NCBI GenBank assembly: GCA_934446355.1
Contig: CAKSEC010000007.1
Location: 49,514-113,513, forward strand
Source: an uncultured Oscillospiraceae bacterium
Lineage (GTDB): Bacteria > Bacillota > Clostridia > Oscillospirales > Ruminococcaceae
DNA: 64,000 nt
Reading direction: 5' to 3'
Position numbers and translations under genes: made by a program. Numbering within the stretch: the stretch's first letter is position 1; every line of letters begins with the position of its first letter. Positions 51,492-59,688 of this stretch are shown here, piece by piece. The notes below the pieces were generated by a model, which did not search any database, was not told where the DNA came from, and saw only the letters and a list, made by a program, of their open reading frames with translations.

Positions 51492-53735
51492 TCAATCTGC
51501 CATAAAGTCAGATTTCAAGCGGATTCCGTAGACCATAATGCCCGTTTTGGATTTTCGTTTTTCAAATCCTGCGGTATCAAGCCCGGTATAAAAATCCGTG
51601 GTGCTTCTTGTGTATTCTCCTGTCCTTGCACAGTATGCACGGTACTCCCGGTAAAGCTCGCCCGACTTCTGCGTATATGATGTATCAATCTCACAGCAGT
51701 CCTCAATGAACATTGAGAGCCAGTCGTTATTTTCACGGTAATGCTCAATAGCGTCACGAACGCATTGCGGAACAGTCAGCTTGAAATTGCATTCAATAAC
51801 CTTTTTCGCTCCCTCGATTATCCACGTCAGCGCCGCACCGCCTGCTTTTTCAGCAAGGTAGTCCGCGTAATTTTTGATGTCAGCCTTGCCCTCGATTTTT
51901 GCGTTAAAGGGTATGACGATAAGCCTGCGCCATGTGCCCTCGTCATTTGCGCCGACTCTCGGAAGATGGTTCGTGTACAGTACAAGCGTATGCGTAGGTG
52001 TGTATCTGAACGGGTCGCGATACTTCTTTTCTGCGGAAACTTCATCGGTCGAACACAGCTGCTTTACCACCGAGGTATTCAGCCGCATTCCCTCCTCGAG
52101 TTCTGCCGCGATAACAAGTCTTTTTCCCTTAAGTTCAGCCATCTCGGGCTTGACATTTCGCTTACAGCCAACCGTGAGGGCGTCGGCGGATATACTGCCG
52201 CTGTACGAACCAAGAACCCTCGCTATCGTGTTCCAAAACGTACTCTTACCGTTGCGACCCTCACCGTAGGAAATAATCAACGCTTCCATATAGACCTTGC
52301 CTATTGTCGCAAGCCCAACTATCTGCTGAACATACCCGATAAGCTCGTCATCGCCGCAGAAAAAGCTGTTCACTGCTTCAAGCCAGATATCCATATTCTC
52401 ATTATTGGGAGATACAGCGGTTACTTTGGTTATGAGGTCATCTGCGGAGTGCTCCGAGCTTGTCCCGGTTTGCAAATCGTATGTAGCCGCCGGAGTATTC
52501 AGCAGAAATTCCTGCGAATCGAAATCCTTAATATCCCGCAACAGCATGGGCTTTGCCGCCTGCAGTGCGGAAGTGATATACTTCATATCCCTGCGTTTCA
52601 TTACAAACGATTTATACACAAGTGCCGTCATGTATTCAGAAAAGGCTTTCTCGCTTTTCTCGTCTATTGCCTTTTCGATAGCCTTGCCGCCGGACATGAC
52701 AGTTTCCTTGTCTATACCGGATTTCATAAGAGCCTGCTGCGCCTTTTCCAGAGCGGTTTTGGCTTCATCAAGCTGTTTATCGAGGAAATCCTCGCAGGCT
52801 CCGACAGCAAGCTGCTTCGATTCTTCCCAGCGTATCCCGTCATAACGCATATAATCCGTTGCGTCCGTGAATACAAGTTCGCCGCCGTACTCACGAGCGA
52901 GAACCTTAGCCTGTCCTATATCTGAATAATCTTCGGGCTTGAGATCAAAACCGGAATCATACTGCTCGGGCGGGATATATCCGTCCTGTTTTGCTATCTT
53001 TTTGCCGAATTTGACGGCGCTGTTCCAAATGGTCTGAAGCTCAGAATCGTCAAGAGGAGGGTCGCACTTTTCAGCCTGTTTCAGATATTGTTTGTATGCT
53101 TCGTCAGTGTTACCGAGCCGCTTTATAATGCGCCCTGCGTAATGTGACATAGTGCTGTTGCGGCTGCCCTCGGGTACACTCGCACTGTCATTGTCCCACT
53201 GTTCAAAATCCGCATTATCGAGGAAATCCACGATGGACATATCGCCGTTGTATATTTCAACCTGCGGATTCTGAACTCCGAAAAGCAGTCTTGCGCTGTC
53301 GAGTGCGTTCTTGTCGAAATACGGGAACTCTGCCGCAATGCGCTTTTTTAAGGCTGTGTATTCTGCACTGTCCGTAATCGGCTGTGTAGGAAAGTACACA
53401 TGAAACCTCGGGCGGGGCGATTTGCCGCTCTTCGAAAGCATATTATTGCGGCTGTAAACTACTACAAACCCTACACCCGGAAAAGCCATAGCTACCTCAA
53501 GCGGAGTTACCCAGTCGCTTGAATCATCGGAGTGATCATTGTCGCAGTCCATTGGGATATTGTCGGAAGAAATAAAGTCAGAATTATTACGATGGGAATT
53601 TCTGAATTCTGCGCACACATGATCGTAAACAACAGCCGCTCTCATATCATCTGCATTGCTTATTACAAGTCTGTTTGGATACAAATTGTTCTGCGGATTC
53701 CCAGCGCAATTTGCTGTATAGAGTGTGAAATTCAT
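51492..53735 (-). CDS. Phage primase-helicase (P4/D5 family)
   Basis: A 747-residue replication protein. Residues 1-175 look like a primase or primase-like domain (RPRFHVYFPTQPITDSAEY, SARLLFGVQNPQVEI). The D5/P4-type SF3 helicase lies in the C-terminal half, with Walker A GEGRNGKST near residue 492, Walker B LVIAAELEEG, and sensor motif HTLVLYTNHLPRV. It opens and primes the replication origin. It overlaps the preceding gene by 4 bp; AAAGGAGG precedes the ATG. Confidence 0.94.
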   Translation of the reverse strand: MNFTLYTANCAGNPQNNLYPNRLVISNADDMRAAVVYDHVCAEFRNSHRNNSDFISSDNIPMDCDNDHSDDSSDWVTPLEVAMAFPGVGFVVVYSRNNMLSKSGKSPRPRFHVYFPTQPITDSAEYTALKKRIAAEFPYFDKNALDSARLLFGVQNPQVEIYNGDMSIVDFLDNADFEQWDNDSASVPEGSRNSTMSHYAGRIIKRLGNTDEAYKQYLKQAEKCDPPLDDSELQTIWNSAVKFGKKIAKQDGYIPPEQYDSGFDLKPEDYSDIGQAKVLAREYGGELVFTDATDYMRYDGIRWEESKQLAVGACEDFLDKQLDEAKTALEKAQQALMKSGIDKETVMSGGKAIEKAIDEKSEKAFSEYMTALVYKSFVMKRRDMKYITSALQAAKPMLLRDIKDFDSQEFLLNTPAATYDLQTGTSSEHSADDLITKVTAVSPNNENMDIWLEAVNSFFCGDDELIGYVQQIVGLATIGKVYMEALIISYGEGRNGKSTFWNTIARVLGSYSGSISADALTVGCKRNVKPEMAELKGKRLVIAAELEEGMRLNTSVVKQLCSTDEVSAEKKYRDPFRYTPTHTLVLYTNHLPRVGANDEGTWRRLIVIPFNAKIEGKADIKNYADYLAEKAGGAALTWIIEGAKKVIECNFKLTVPQCVRDAIEHYRENNDWLSMFIEDCCEIDTSYTQKSGELYREYRAYCARTGEYTRSTTDFYTGLDTAGFEKRKSKTGIMVYGIRLKSDFMAD

Positions 53736-54184
53736 CTTTTAACCTCCTTTAATTCACTTGTGAAATAGCGAATAGTCTTATCCCAGCGCTTTGCAAGCCT
53801 TATTTCGGACTCCATTCCCTCTGTGATAACATCGCCGAACACCCACAGCTCACGGCATTTTCCGAGCAAAACATAATTTATTGTATGTGTTGCGAGATAC
53901 CGCTCCGCAGGGTCGCTATCATTCATGAACCGCGGATATAGCAAATGCGGCGCAATCGGAATAGTCCGGCTTTCCAACGCAAAACGGCAATACCGTCTTG
54001 CGTTACATACATTCTCTTCAATATTCCCAGAATAAGGGCTGCATACATAAATAACAGGTCTAAACCCATCGCCGCCCGGAGCGGCTGTCCTGAGAACAGC
54101 CTCCTCCTGGTTCAGAATGCTGGTTAGTGCTGCATACGGCGTCGGATCATAATAGCGTTCGGAATTGTAAATGTCAATCTTCAA
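53732..54184 (-). CDS. DUF4406-like nucleoside deoxyribosyltransferase-fold protein
   Basis: A 150-residue protein of the nucleoside 2-deoxyribosyltransferase-like fold (VIYVCSPYSGNIEENVCNAR, IAPHLLYPRF, then RELWVFGDVITEGMESEI). Phage members may act on nucleotides, but this is not established. TTG at 54184 with GGGAGG six bases upstream fixes the start; it overlaps the antirepressor by 11 bp. A longer frame would run far into that gene. Confidence 0.82.
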   Translation of the reverse strand: MKIDIYNSERYYDPTPYAALTSILNQEEAVLRTAAPGGDGFRPVIYVCSPYSGNIEENVCNARRYCRFALESRTIPIAPHLLYPRFMNDSDPAERYLATHTINYVLLGKCRELWVFGDVITEGMESEIRLAKRWDKTIRYFTSELKEVKR

Positions 54185-54968
54185 CGCTGACCTCCCGTTC
54201 CATAATTGGCAGTATGTCATTCTCTTTGAGAAGTCCATAAATAAACAGTCGGCCCTGCTGTGTCCAATAGGTGTGTACCCTGGTATGAACAGTTCCATCA
54301 TTACCAGGATAACTATGAGTCTTTGTGCTGGTGTACCCTTTTTCGGCGTACTTCTGATAAAGCAGCCAGATTTTATTACCCTGCTTAAACTGAACACCTT
54401 TTTCGTAAAGATAACGGTTCATTCGATTTGCGCTCCAGCCGTAGTCCTTTGCGATAGTTGAAATTGCGACAAGATCCTTGCAGTTAAGTACGACATCGTA
54501 GTACGACGCCTTGGGCTTCATCTCGGAAATCTGCTGATTCTGCACAGCTACCGTATGCTCGAGCAGTTTCCTATGTTCACGCTCCGCTTTCAGTTCGGTA
54601 AGGGCGGCTATCAGCATATCCGGGTTTTCAAGAAGCTCGTCCACAGCATATACACCGTGCTTACGGATTGCCGGGAGTACCTCATTTGTTATCCAGCGCT
54701 TATACTTTCTCGCATTCGGGAGCTTGCTGGAAAGAACTAAGCTGTACATACCGCTTTCGTTGATAAGAATTCCCATTGTTCCATTAACGGTGAACGATTC
54801 GTTCACCGTCTTATCATCCTCATCGACATGATCCCTAAGCGCTTTCTGTGGATTGGCATATCCAAGCGCATCAGCGACGTCCTTACCAGAAAAATACGGA
54901 GTGCCCTTTATTTCAAAAGTACGAACGACCCCGAATTCCGGATTCTCATAAATCTTCATGTCATACAT
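54174..54968 (-). CDS. Phage antirepressor (Bro-N plus ANT/KilA-C)
   Basis: A 264-residue protein. The N-terminal Bro domain (GTPYFSGKDVADALGYANPQ, about residues 20-110) is joined by a helix to a C-terminal ANT domain (SYYDVVLNCKDLVAISTIAK, then GWSANRMNRYLYEKGVQFKQ). Such proteins bind DNA and block phage repressors. It has AGGAGG eight bases upstream, behind leader element C. No typical CI repressor gene was found beside it. Confidence 0.92.
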   Translation of the reverse strand: MYDMKIYENPEFGVVRTFEIKGTPYFSGKDVADALGYANPQKALRDHVDEDDKTVNESFTVNGTMGILINESGMYSLVLSSKLPNARKYKRWITNEVLPAIRKHGVYAVDELLENPDMLIAALTELKAEREHRKLLEHTVAVQNQQISEMKPKASYYDVVLNCKDLVAISTIAKDYGWSANRMNRYLYEKGVQFKQGNKIWLLYQKYAEKGYTSTKTHSYPGNDGTVHTRVHTYWTQQGRLFIYGLLKENDILPIMEREVSVED

Positions 54969-54973
54969 AAAAA

Positions 54974-55042
54974 TGACCTCCTAATAAAAAATCTTGAGGT
55001 TGCCCTCTGCCTAATAGCCACGGCAAACTGCCGAATTGGACA
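54974..55042 (-). promoter_or_regulatory. Conserved leader element, copy C
   Basis: Minus strand: TGTCCAA (55042-55036), then GTGGCTATTAGGCAGAGGGC, flanked by TTGCC and GGCAA. Further down, ACCTC pairs with GAGGT over the antirepressor ribosome site. It starts 2 bases after the sigma-like gene stop. Confidence 0.5.
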
Positions 55043-55044
55043 GT

Positions 55045-55530
55045 TCACCAGACTTTTGCGCATTTCTTTTTTGCACGCTGAAGGCGCTTGTAGACTGTGT
55101 CCCTATGTACCCCTATTTCAGCAGCGTATTCTTCGGGAGTGTTGCCATCGAGAACGACTGAAATAATGACATCTGCGTATTCGGGTTTCAACAGAGAACG
55201 CAATTTCTGACACACCTCTTCGTAATTTTCCTTTCGTTCACGCCGCTCCTCGTCGGAATAATCGGGAATGAGGTCGAGCCCATCGCTGTTATCTGCATCT
55301 TCATCGTCTTTTCTAAATGTTCTTTTAGGTTCACCTCGATGCCTGTCCAACTTATGCCAGCTATTGTATTCCGGTTTGTTGTATATCTCCTCAACCTTAT
55401 CCTGAATAAGCTGTTCCTTTTCCTCCTGCGTAATGTTCGCCCCAGCCTCAAGTGACAGGCTGACCCACATTTTCTCGGCATCGACTTCAAGAGTCTGATA
55501 AGTGTTGTCATAACGCATTTTGATTTTCAT
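55045..55530 (-). CDS. Sigma-70 region 4-like regulator
   Basis: A 161-residue protein. The C-terminal 60 residues (LKPEYADVIISVVLDGNTPE, AAEIGVHRDTVYKRLQRAKK) form a sigma region 4 helix-turn-helix; the N-terminal part is charged and helical. It may steer early transcription or act as a sigma-like activator. AGGAGG precedes the ATG. First minus-strand gene at the right end of the prophage. Confidence 0.85.
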   Translation of the reverse strand: MKIKMRYDNTYQTLEVDAEKMWVSLSLEAGANITQEEKEQLIQDKVEEIYNKPEYNSWHKLDRHRGEPKRTFRKDDEDADNSDGLDLIPDYSDEERRERKENYEEVCQKLRSLLKPEYADVIISVVLDGNTPEEYAAEIGVHRDTVYKRLQRAKKKCAKVW

Positions 55531-55558
55531 GATTTACCTCCTGCGCCGGAGGACAATC

Positions 55559-55759
55559 ATGGCAGAATATAAAAATAGGTCTGCGTTTAAGATACACGCA
55601 GACCCGCAAAGCCAAAAAGAGCGCAGCAAGGTAAGGGTATCTCGTCGCAGGGCGTTCGGCCGTCTTTATCACAGCGAACTGACCTATGAGATATCCTGCC
55701 AAGATTGCGCACTCTGGCATGATTTGATATTTGTAGGCTCTACGGAACTTTCCGATTGA
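55559..55759 (+). CDS. Possible small protein divergent from the sigma-like gene
   Basis: A 66-residue basic protein (MAEYKNRSAFKIHADPQSQK, then LTYEISCQDCALWHDLIFVG) with GGAGG six bases upstream. Its ribosome site and that of the divergent sigma-like gene form one palindrome (CCTCC...GGAGG, 55538-55552), only 28 bp apart, so there is no room for promoters between them. It may be real or a chance frame over the leader of the other gene. Confidence 0.4.
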   Translation: MAEYKNRSAFKIHADPQSQKERSKVRVSRRRAFGRLYHSELTYEISCQDCALWHDLIFVGSTELSD

Positions 55760-56057
55760 GCCGTTTATCTGATTTTTACATCAGATAAAAGATATATTAT
55801 AAATCGCAGCGGACTGCAATTTACTGCAAAAATATAGTAAGTCAAGGCTGACTGCAAAAAACTGCAGATTTTTATTGTAAAGATAAGAAATTTATAGTTT
55901 ACAAAAATCCATAGTGTAATCCGCTTTGTTCTATAAACGTCTTTTTTCACATTTTTAAAACTTGTATTCATCGGTCTGACATTTTTAGGTTCCACCACTT
56001 TGCATTTACAAGATTTTCAGCAATATCAAACTTTTCTTTTGTGTTTGCAAAATAATA
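55760..56057. promoter_or_regulatory. Right-end prophage control region with tandem TTGCAG boxes and palindrome
   Basis: AT-rich and gene-free. Minus strand: TTGCAGTAAATTGCAGT (55829-55813), 17-bp spacer from the second hexamer, TATATC (55796-55791); a second set CTGCAG...TTGCAG (55867-55852) has TATTTT 17 bp on. Directly downstream, TTTATCTGAT/ATCAGATAAA (55764-55773, 55780-55789) is a 10-bp palindrome in operator position. The rest (55870-56057) shows nothing clear. The prophage boundary probably lies here. Confidence 0.5.
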
Positions 56058-56086
56058 TGGACTTTTGCGAAGATTTGTGGTATAAT
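56058..56086 (+). promoter_or_regulatory. Promoter of the ABC-three-component operon
   Basis: TGGACT (56058-56063), 17-bp spacer ending TTTGTGG, TATAAT (56081-56086). A 140-base leader follows before the first ATG. Confidence 0.65.
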
Positions 56087-56137
56087 ATATGTAAAAAAGT
56101 CTTGAGCTTCAGTTCTAACTGTGCGAAGCTTTCTTAC

Positions 56138-56154
56138 TCTTCTATTATAGAAGA
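56138..56154 (+). promoter_or_regulatory. Palindrome in the leader of the ABC-three-component operon
   Basis: TCTTCTATTATAGAAGA is a perfect 17-bp palindrome downstream of the promoter. It is a good candidate operator for the Xre-family protein encoded at the end of the same operon. Confidence 0.5.
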
Positions 56155-56228
56155 ATTCAGCCCAAAAGTATTTAGTGAGAATTTCGAGTGAAATTAGAGT
56201 AAAATTCAAGATAGAAAGGAAAGTTACA

Positions 56229-57440
56229 ATGACTGAACTTTGTTTTGCTGAATTTGTTAGATGCCTTCAAAGTGCTATGCAACCCCCAAATGATGACAAA
56301 GACATTGTTGAACTTTTATTAGGTTGGATCACTGAAAAGGCAAGTGTTGTTGACAGAAAAGGCAATTCTATAAATATTGCGCCATCACTAATCAGTGACC
56401 TTCTTAAGCGAAAAGTAGATGTTCCTAAGGCAATAAAGAATGCCTGCACCACAAAGCAAATCATCGCTGATGCTCAGAAACACTGTGAAACAAAGATAAT
56501 CCCTTATATGAATGCAATCACCAGCGATGATATGTTTGAAGCAATGCGAAGAGCGATTGACTCAGATGACGTGATTGCTGCAAAAAAGAAAAAGGAACTA
56601 TTAGCTCTTCTCGACTCAGGCAAAGAGTCCGAGTTCCTTGGTAATTTACTTTTGTATGTAATAAATCGCGAAAACCGTTTGTCTGATATGCCGCTCGTCA
56701 GTGAGGATATTCCGTTATTAGCTGAATCAAATTATGAATGTCCTATTTGTCATCAACCGCTTATAAAATATGTAAAGAATACACCAGTAAAGAAATATAA
56801 AGTCGTAAACATTTACCCAGACAATTTTTCTGAAAGTAATTCAGAATTTTCTTTGATAAAAAAGCCCCAAAAAGTCGATGCTCCCAGTAATAAAATTGCT
56901 TTATGCTGCGATCACGCTGAAGAGTACGCTACTGAACCAACTGTTGAAGATTATACAAAATTAAAAACCCTTAAAGACCAACTAGCCTCGACACATCATT
57001 TACTTCTAGATATAAATGACATTGCACTTGAAGATGAAATACAGGATGTTCTATATGGACTTGCAGGAATAACAGACGATGCAAAACTAATTGAACTTCC
57101 ACTCGAAGCGCTATATCTCGATCAGAAGATTCTTCCAGAAAATCATCTTTTAAAGAATGATGAGATAACACGAGTCTTACGATACTACAATTACATAAAC
57201 AATATTTTTTCAACAATGGATAGAGATGGTACCGGTGATTTTAATTTGATTGCATCTGAGGTTAAGCTGGCATACCAAAAATTGGACAACGGACTTCTTT
57301 CACAAGATGAAATCGTAAACGGGTTGGCTGAATGGATAAAAAATAAATCAGGTGTTGGAAGTAAAAATATGCGTGCCTGTCATATTGTGGTTGCGTTTTT
57401 TATACAGAACTGCGAGGTGTTCCGTGAAATTTCCAAGTAA
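56229..57440 (+). CDS. ABC-three-component system, C-terminal-domain protein
   Basis: A 403-residue protein, first gene of a set of three that fits the ABC-three-component (ABC-3C) defence class. The N-terminal part is helical (LCFAEFVRCLQSAMQPPNDD); near residue 175 YECPICHQPL with a later Cys-Asp-His site (CCDHAEEY) suggests a metal site; the C-terminal part (AYQKLDNGLLSQDEIVNGLA) is the conserved partner-binding domain. GAAAGGAAAG precedes ATG at 56229. In this class the first gene carries the effector or sensor. Which toxic activity it has is not visible. Confidence 0.75.
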   Translation: MTELCFAEFVRCLQSAMQPPNDDKDIVELLLGWITEKASVVDRKGNSINIAPSLISDLLKRKVDVPKAIKNACTTKQIIADAQKHCETKIIPYMNAITSDDMFEAMRRAIDSDDVIAAKKKKELLALLDSGKESEFLGNLLLYVINRENRLSDMPLVSEDIPLLAESNYECPICHQPLIKYVKNTPVKKYKVVNIYPDNFSESNSEFSLIKKPQKVDAPSNKIALCCDHAEEYATEPTVEDYTKLKTLKDQLASTHHLLLDINDIALEDEIQDVLYGLAGITDDAKLIELPLEALYLDQKILPENHLLKNDEITRVLRYYNYINNIFSTMDRDGTGDFNLIASEVKLAYQKLDNGLLSQDEIVNGLAEWIKNKSGVGSKNMRACHIVVAFFIQNCEVFREISK

Positions 57441-57651
57441 AGTAACTCCTTATCAAGTTAGTATTTTGGCTAAGTTTCCAATAATCTTGTCATATTTGGA
57501 AAATGAGGATTTAACTCCAAGTGCCTTATATAAAAATGTTAAATCCAAAGTTTCAGATGTTGGGGAATTTTTAGAAATATTAGACTGCTTATATGCTCTG
57601 GGTAAGATTGAATTATATGAAGAAGGGCTGGTACTCCATTATGTTGGTTGA
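57424..57651 (+). CDS. ABC-three-component system, middle component
   Basis: A 75-residue winged-helix-like protein (KFPSKVTPYQVSILAKFPII, then LYALGKIELYEEGLVLHYV), typical in length and place for the ABC-3C middle component that links effector and ATPase. GTG at 57424 follows GAGGTG. It overlaps both neighbours (17 and 11 bp), so all three are translated together. Confidence 0.82.
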   Translation: MKFPSKVTPYQVSILAKFPIILSYLENEDLTPSALYKNVKSKVSDVGEFLEILDCLYALGKIELYEEGLVLHYVG

Positions 57652-59296
57652 AATTATGTGTGACAAGTTCATAAATCATGGCATTCCTCGTGGTCGTATT
57701 TCGCTCCACGCTGGATTAAATACAGTTATGGGAAGTTCGAATGGCTCAAATTCAATAGGTAAATCCACATTCCTTATGATCATCGACTTTGCTTTTGGCG
57801 GCGATGATTATGTTGAAAAATTGACCGATGTGCAAACAGAGGTTGGTGAGCATAGAATTTGTTTTGCTTTTCATTTTAAAGATGGAATGCATTTTTTCTC
57901 GCGCTCTAATGTAGATTATAAAAACATCCAAAAATGTGACAATAATTACCATCCACTTAATGATGGATTGATTTCATTAACGCAATATCTGTCCTTTTTG
58001 CAAGTAAATTATAATATGGATTTGATTGGGCTAACTTTTAGGAATGCTATAGGACGTTTTATGCGCATTTACAAAAGAGAATCGCTTGACGAAGAACGCC
58101 CACTACACCAATCAAAACAAGAGACGGCAAAAGTGGCAATTGAAGGATTGCTGAAACTGACAGATTTGTATTCTGGGATAGAGGCTCAATCAAAAATCAC
58201 TGCGGATGCTAAAGATAGATATTCAACCTTTAAAAAGGCTCAGAAATATCGGTATATTCCATTTGTCACAAAGCAGTCTGAATTTAACAAAAACCAAAAT
58301 CGCATCAATGAATTAGCTAATCAGATTGAGGAACTCGCTCGAAAAAGTTCAGGTGGCTTGCTAGATTTGGACTCAATGCAAGCAGAACAACTTTCTATTT
58401 TGAAAGGAAATCTATCAAAATTTAAAAGGCAACGTTCGCAATTACTTTCACAGCTTAGAGCACTTCACGTCGATCAGGGCCTTGGAAAGAAGGGGCTTAA
58501 GAAAAACTACGATGATTTGCTTCACTTTTTCCCTGAAGTAGATTTGAAAAAAATCGAGGCAATTGAGGGATTTCATAAGCAATTGACTAATATTTTGAAA
58601 AACGAGTTTTCTGAGGCTGAAGAAAATATACAAGCTACTCTTTCATTAGTTGAGAATGAAATTTCACAAATAGAAATCTCTATCACACAAATAGCCAAAA
58701 CAACCGATTTGTCTAAAGCTGTACTAGACCAGTATGCAACTGTCGATAATGAGCTAAAGGAACTTCAAGCTGCAAACGAAAATTACACGAAAAAGAAAGA
58801 ACTGTCTGTAATAGCAAATGACTACGAAGCAGAATTAAACCGCCTTGTAGTTGAGCAGATGGCAATAATGCAGCAAAAAATCAATAAAGAAATGACAGAA
58901 ATAAACGATGTAATATACGATGGGCGAAAGACCGCTCCAACTCTCAACATAATAGACGCATCTAAATACACGTTCTTCACGCCGAGAGACGGTGGCACAG
59001 GAGCTCAATATAAGGGGTTAGTAGTTTTTGATTTAGCAATGTTAAAACTGACCAGATTGCCAGTGATTGCCCACGATTCTTTGATGCTAAAAAATATTGA
59101 GGATGATGCAATAGAAAAAATCATGGAACTGTATGCAAGTACGCCAAAGCAAGTATTTATAGCTATGGATAAGGAAGGCTCCTATACTCCAAAAGCGCAA
59201 AAAATTATGGAAGATAACAAGGTGTTACAGCTTAATGCTGATGAAGGGGCGTTATTTGGACGCACTTGGAACGATGTGGAGGTTGAGAACAACTGA
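57641..59296 (+). CDS. ABC-three-component system ATPase (DUF2326, SMC-like)
   Basis: A 551-residue SMC/Rad50-like ATPase of the DUF2326 family. Walker A is SNSIGKST near residue 40, directly after GLNTVMGSSNG. A long coiled coil runs from about 190 to 430. The C-terminal lobe has KGLVVFDLAMLKLTRLPVIA and a Walker B-like region. In the class this protein senses invading DNA and triggers the effector. ATG at 57641 overlaps the middle component; no strong ribosome site, consistent with coupling. Confidence 0.9.
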   Translation: MLVEIMCDKFINHGIPRGRISLHAGLNTVMGSSNGSNSIGKSTFLMIIDFAFGGDDYVEKLTDVQTEVGEHRICFAFHFKDGMHFFSRSNVDYKNIQKCDNNYHPLNDGLISLTQYLSFLQVNYNMDLIGLTFRNAIGRFMRIYKRESLDEERPLHQSKQETAKVAIEGLLKLTDLYSGIEAQSKITADAKDRYSTFKKAQKYRYIPFVTKQSEFNKNQNRINELANQIEELARKSSGGLLDLDSMQAEQLSILKGNLSKFKRQRSQLLSQLRALHVDQGLGKKGLKKNYDDLLHFFPEVDLKKIEAIEGFHKQLTNILKNEFSEAEENIQATLSLVENEISQIEISITQIAKTTDLSKAVLDQYATVDNELKELQAANENYTKKKELSVIANDYEAELNRLVVEQMAIMQQKINKEMTEINDVIYDGRKTAPTLNIIDASKYTFFTPRDGGTGAQYKGLVVFDLAMLKLTRLPVIAHDSLMLKNIEDDAIEKIMELYASTPKQVFIAMDKEGSYTPKAQKIMEDNKVLQLNADEGALFGRTWNDVEVENN

Positions 59297-59538
59297 TGTG
59301 TACTACGAAAGAAGAAAGTTTGCGTTTTAGTTACAACAAGCTTTTTAAGTTGCTAATCGATAGAGGAATAAAGAAAAAGGAACTCTGCGAGATGGCTGAA
59401 ATAAGTGCTACATCAGTAGCAAAGCTTGGACACGGAAAAAACGTTAACACAGAAGTGTTGCTTAAAATCTGTGATGCATTAAATTGTGATGTTGGCGATA
59501 TAATGGAATTCCTTAGGGACGATAACGCTAAAATCTAG
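59296..59538 (+). CDS. Xre-family helix-turn-helix regulator
   Basis: An 80-residue Cro/CI-type DNA-binding protein (LLIDRGIKKKELCEMAEISA then TSVAKLGHGKNVNTEVLLKI). Its ATG overlaps the ATPase stop by one base (TGATG), so it belongs to the ABC-3C operon. It lies just upstream of the type I restriction operon and may control either or both. The palindrome at 56138 is a candidate target. Confidence 0.9.
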   Translation: MCTTKEESLRFSYNKLFKLLIDRGIKKKELCEMAEISATSVAKLGHGKNVNTEVLLKICDALNCDVGDIMEFLRDDNAKI

Positions 59539-59688
59539 TTTATTTATAGCATTAAACAGCACAGATTTTTAGAGTCAGCATTATAAAATGATGACCGGGC
59601 AGCGGGCAAAGTCCTGATTGTGGGACACCTATAGTTGTAAAATAGAGGTAGTCTTGGGCTACTTAAAGAAAAGTGAGGTAAACGACAA

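Larger units (their letters stand above)
17181..55759 (-). mobile_element. Siphovirus-type prophage, probable extent
   Basis: About 38.5 kb with terminases, HK97-type head genes, long-tail genes, lysis, replication and three serine recombinase genes. Almost all genes are on the minus strand with 4-bp overlaps. The left limit is set at the last recombinase and the right limit at the small gene beside the sigma-like regulator. No att repeat was found, as is usual for serine recombinases with very short cores, so both limits are approximate. Plus-strand cargo genes interrupt it at three places. The portal gene is broken by an in-frame stop. Confidence 0.85.

Noticed and set aside
51741..52925. 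394-codon plus-strand frame opposite the primase-helicase
   Set aside because: The minus-strand gene has Walker motifs and a proper start; this is a shadow frame.
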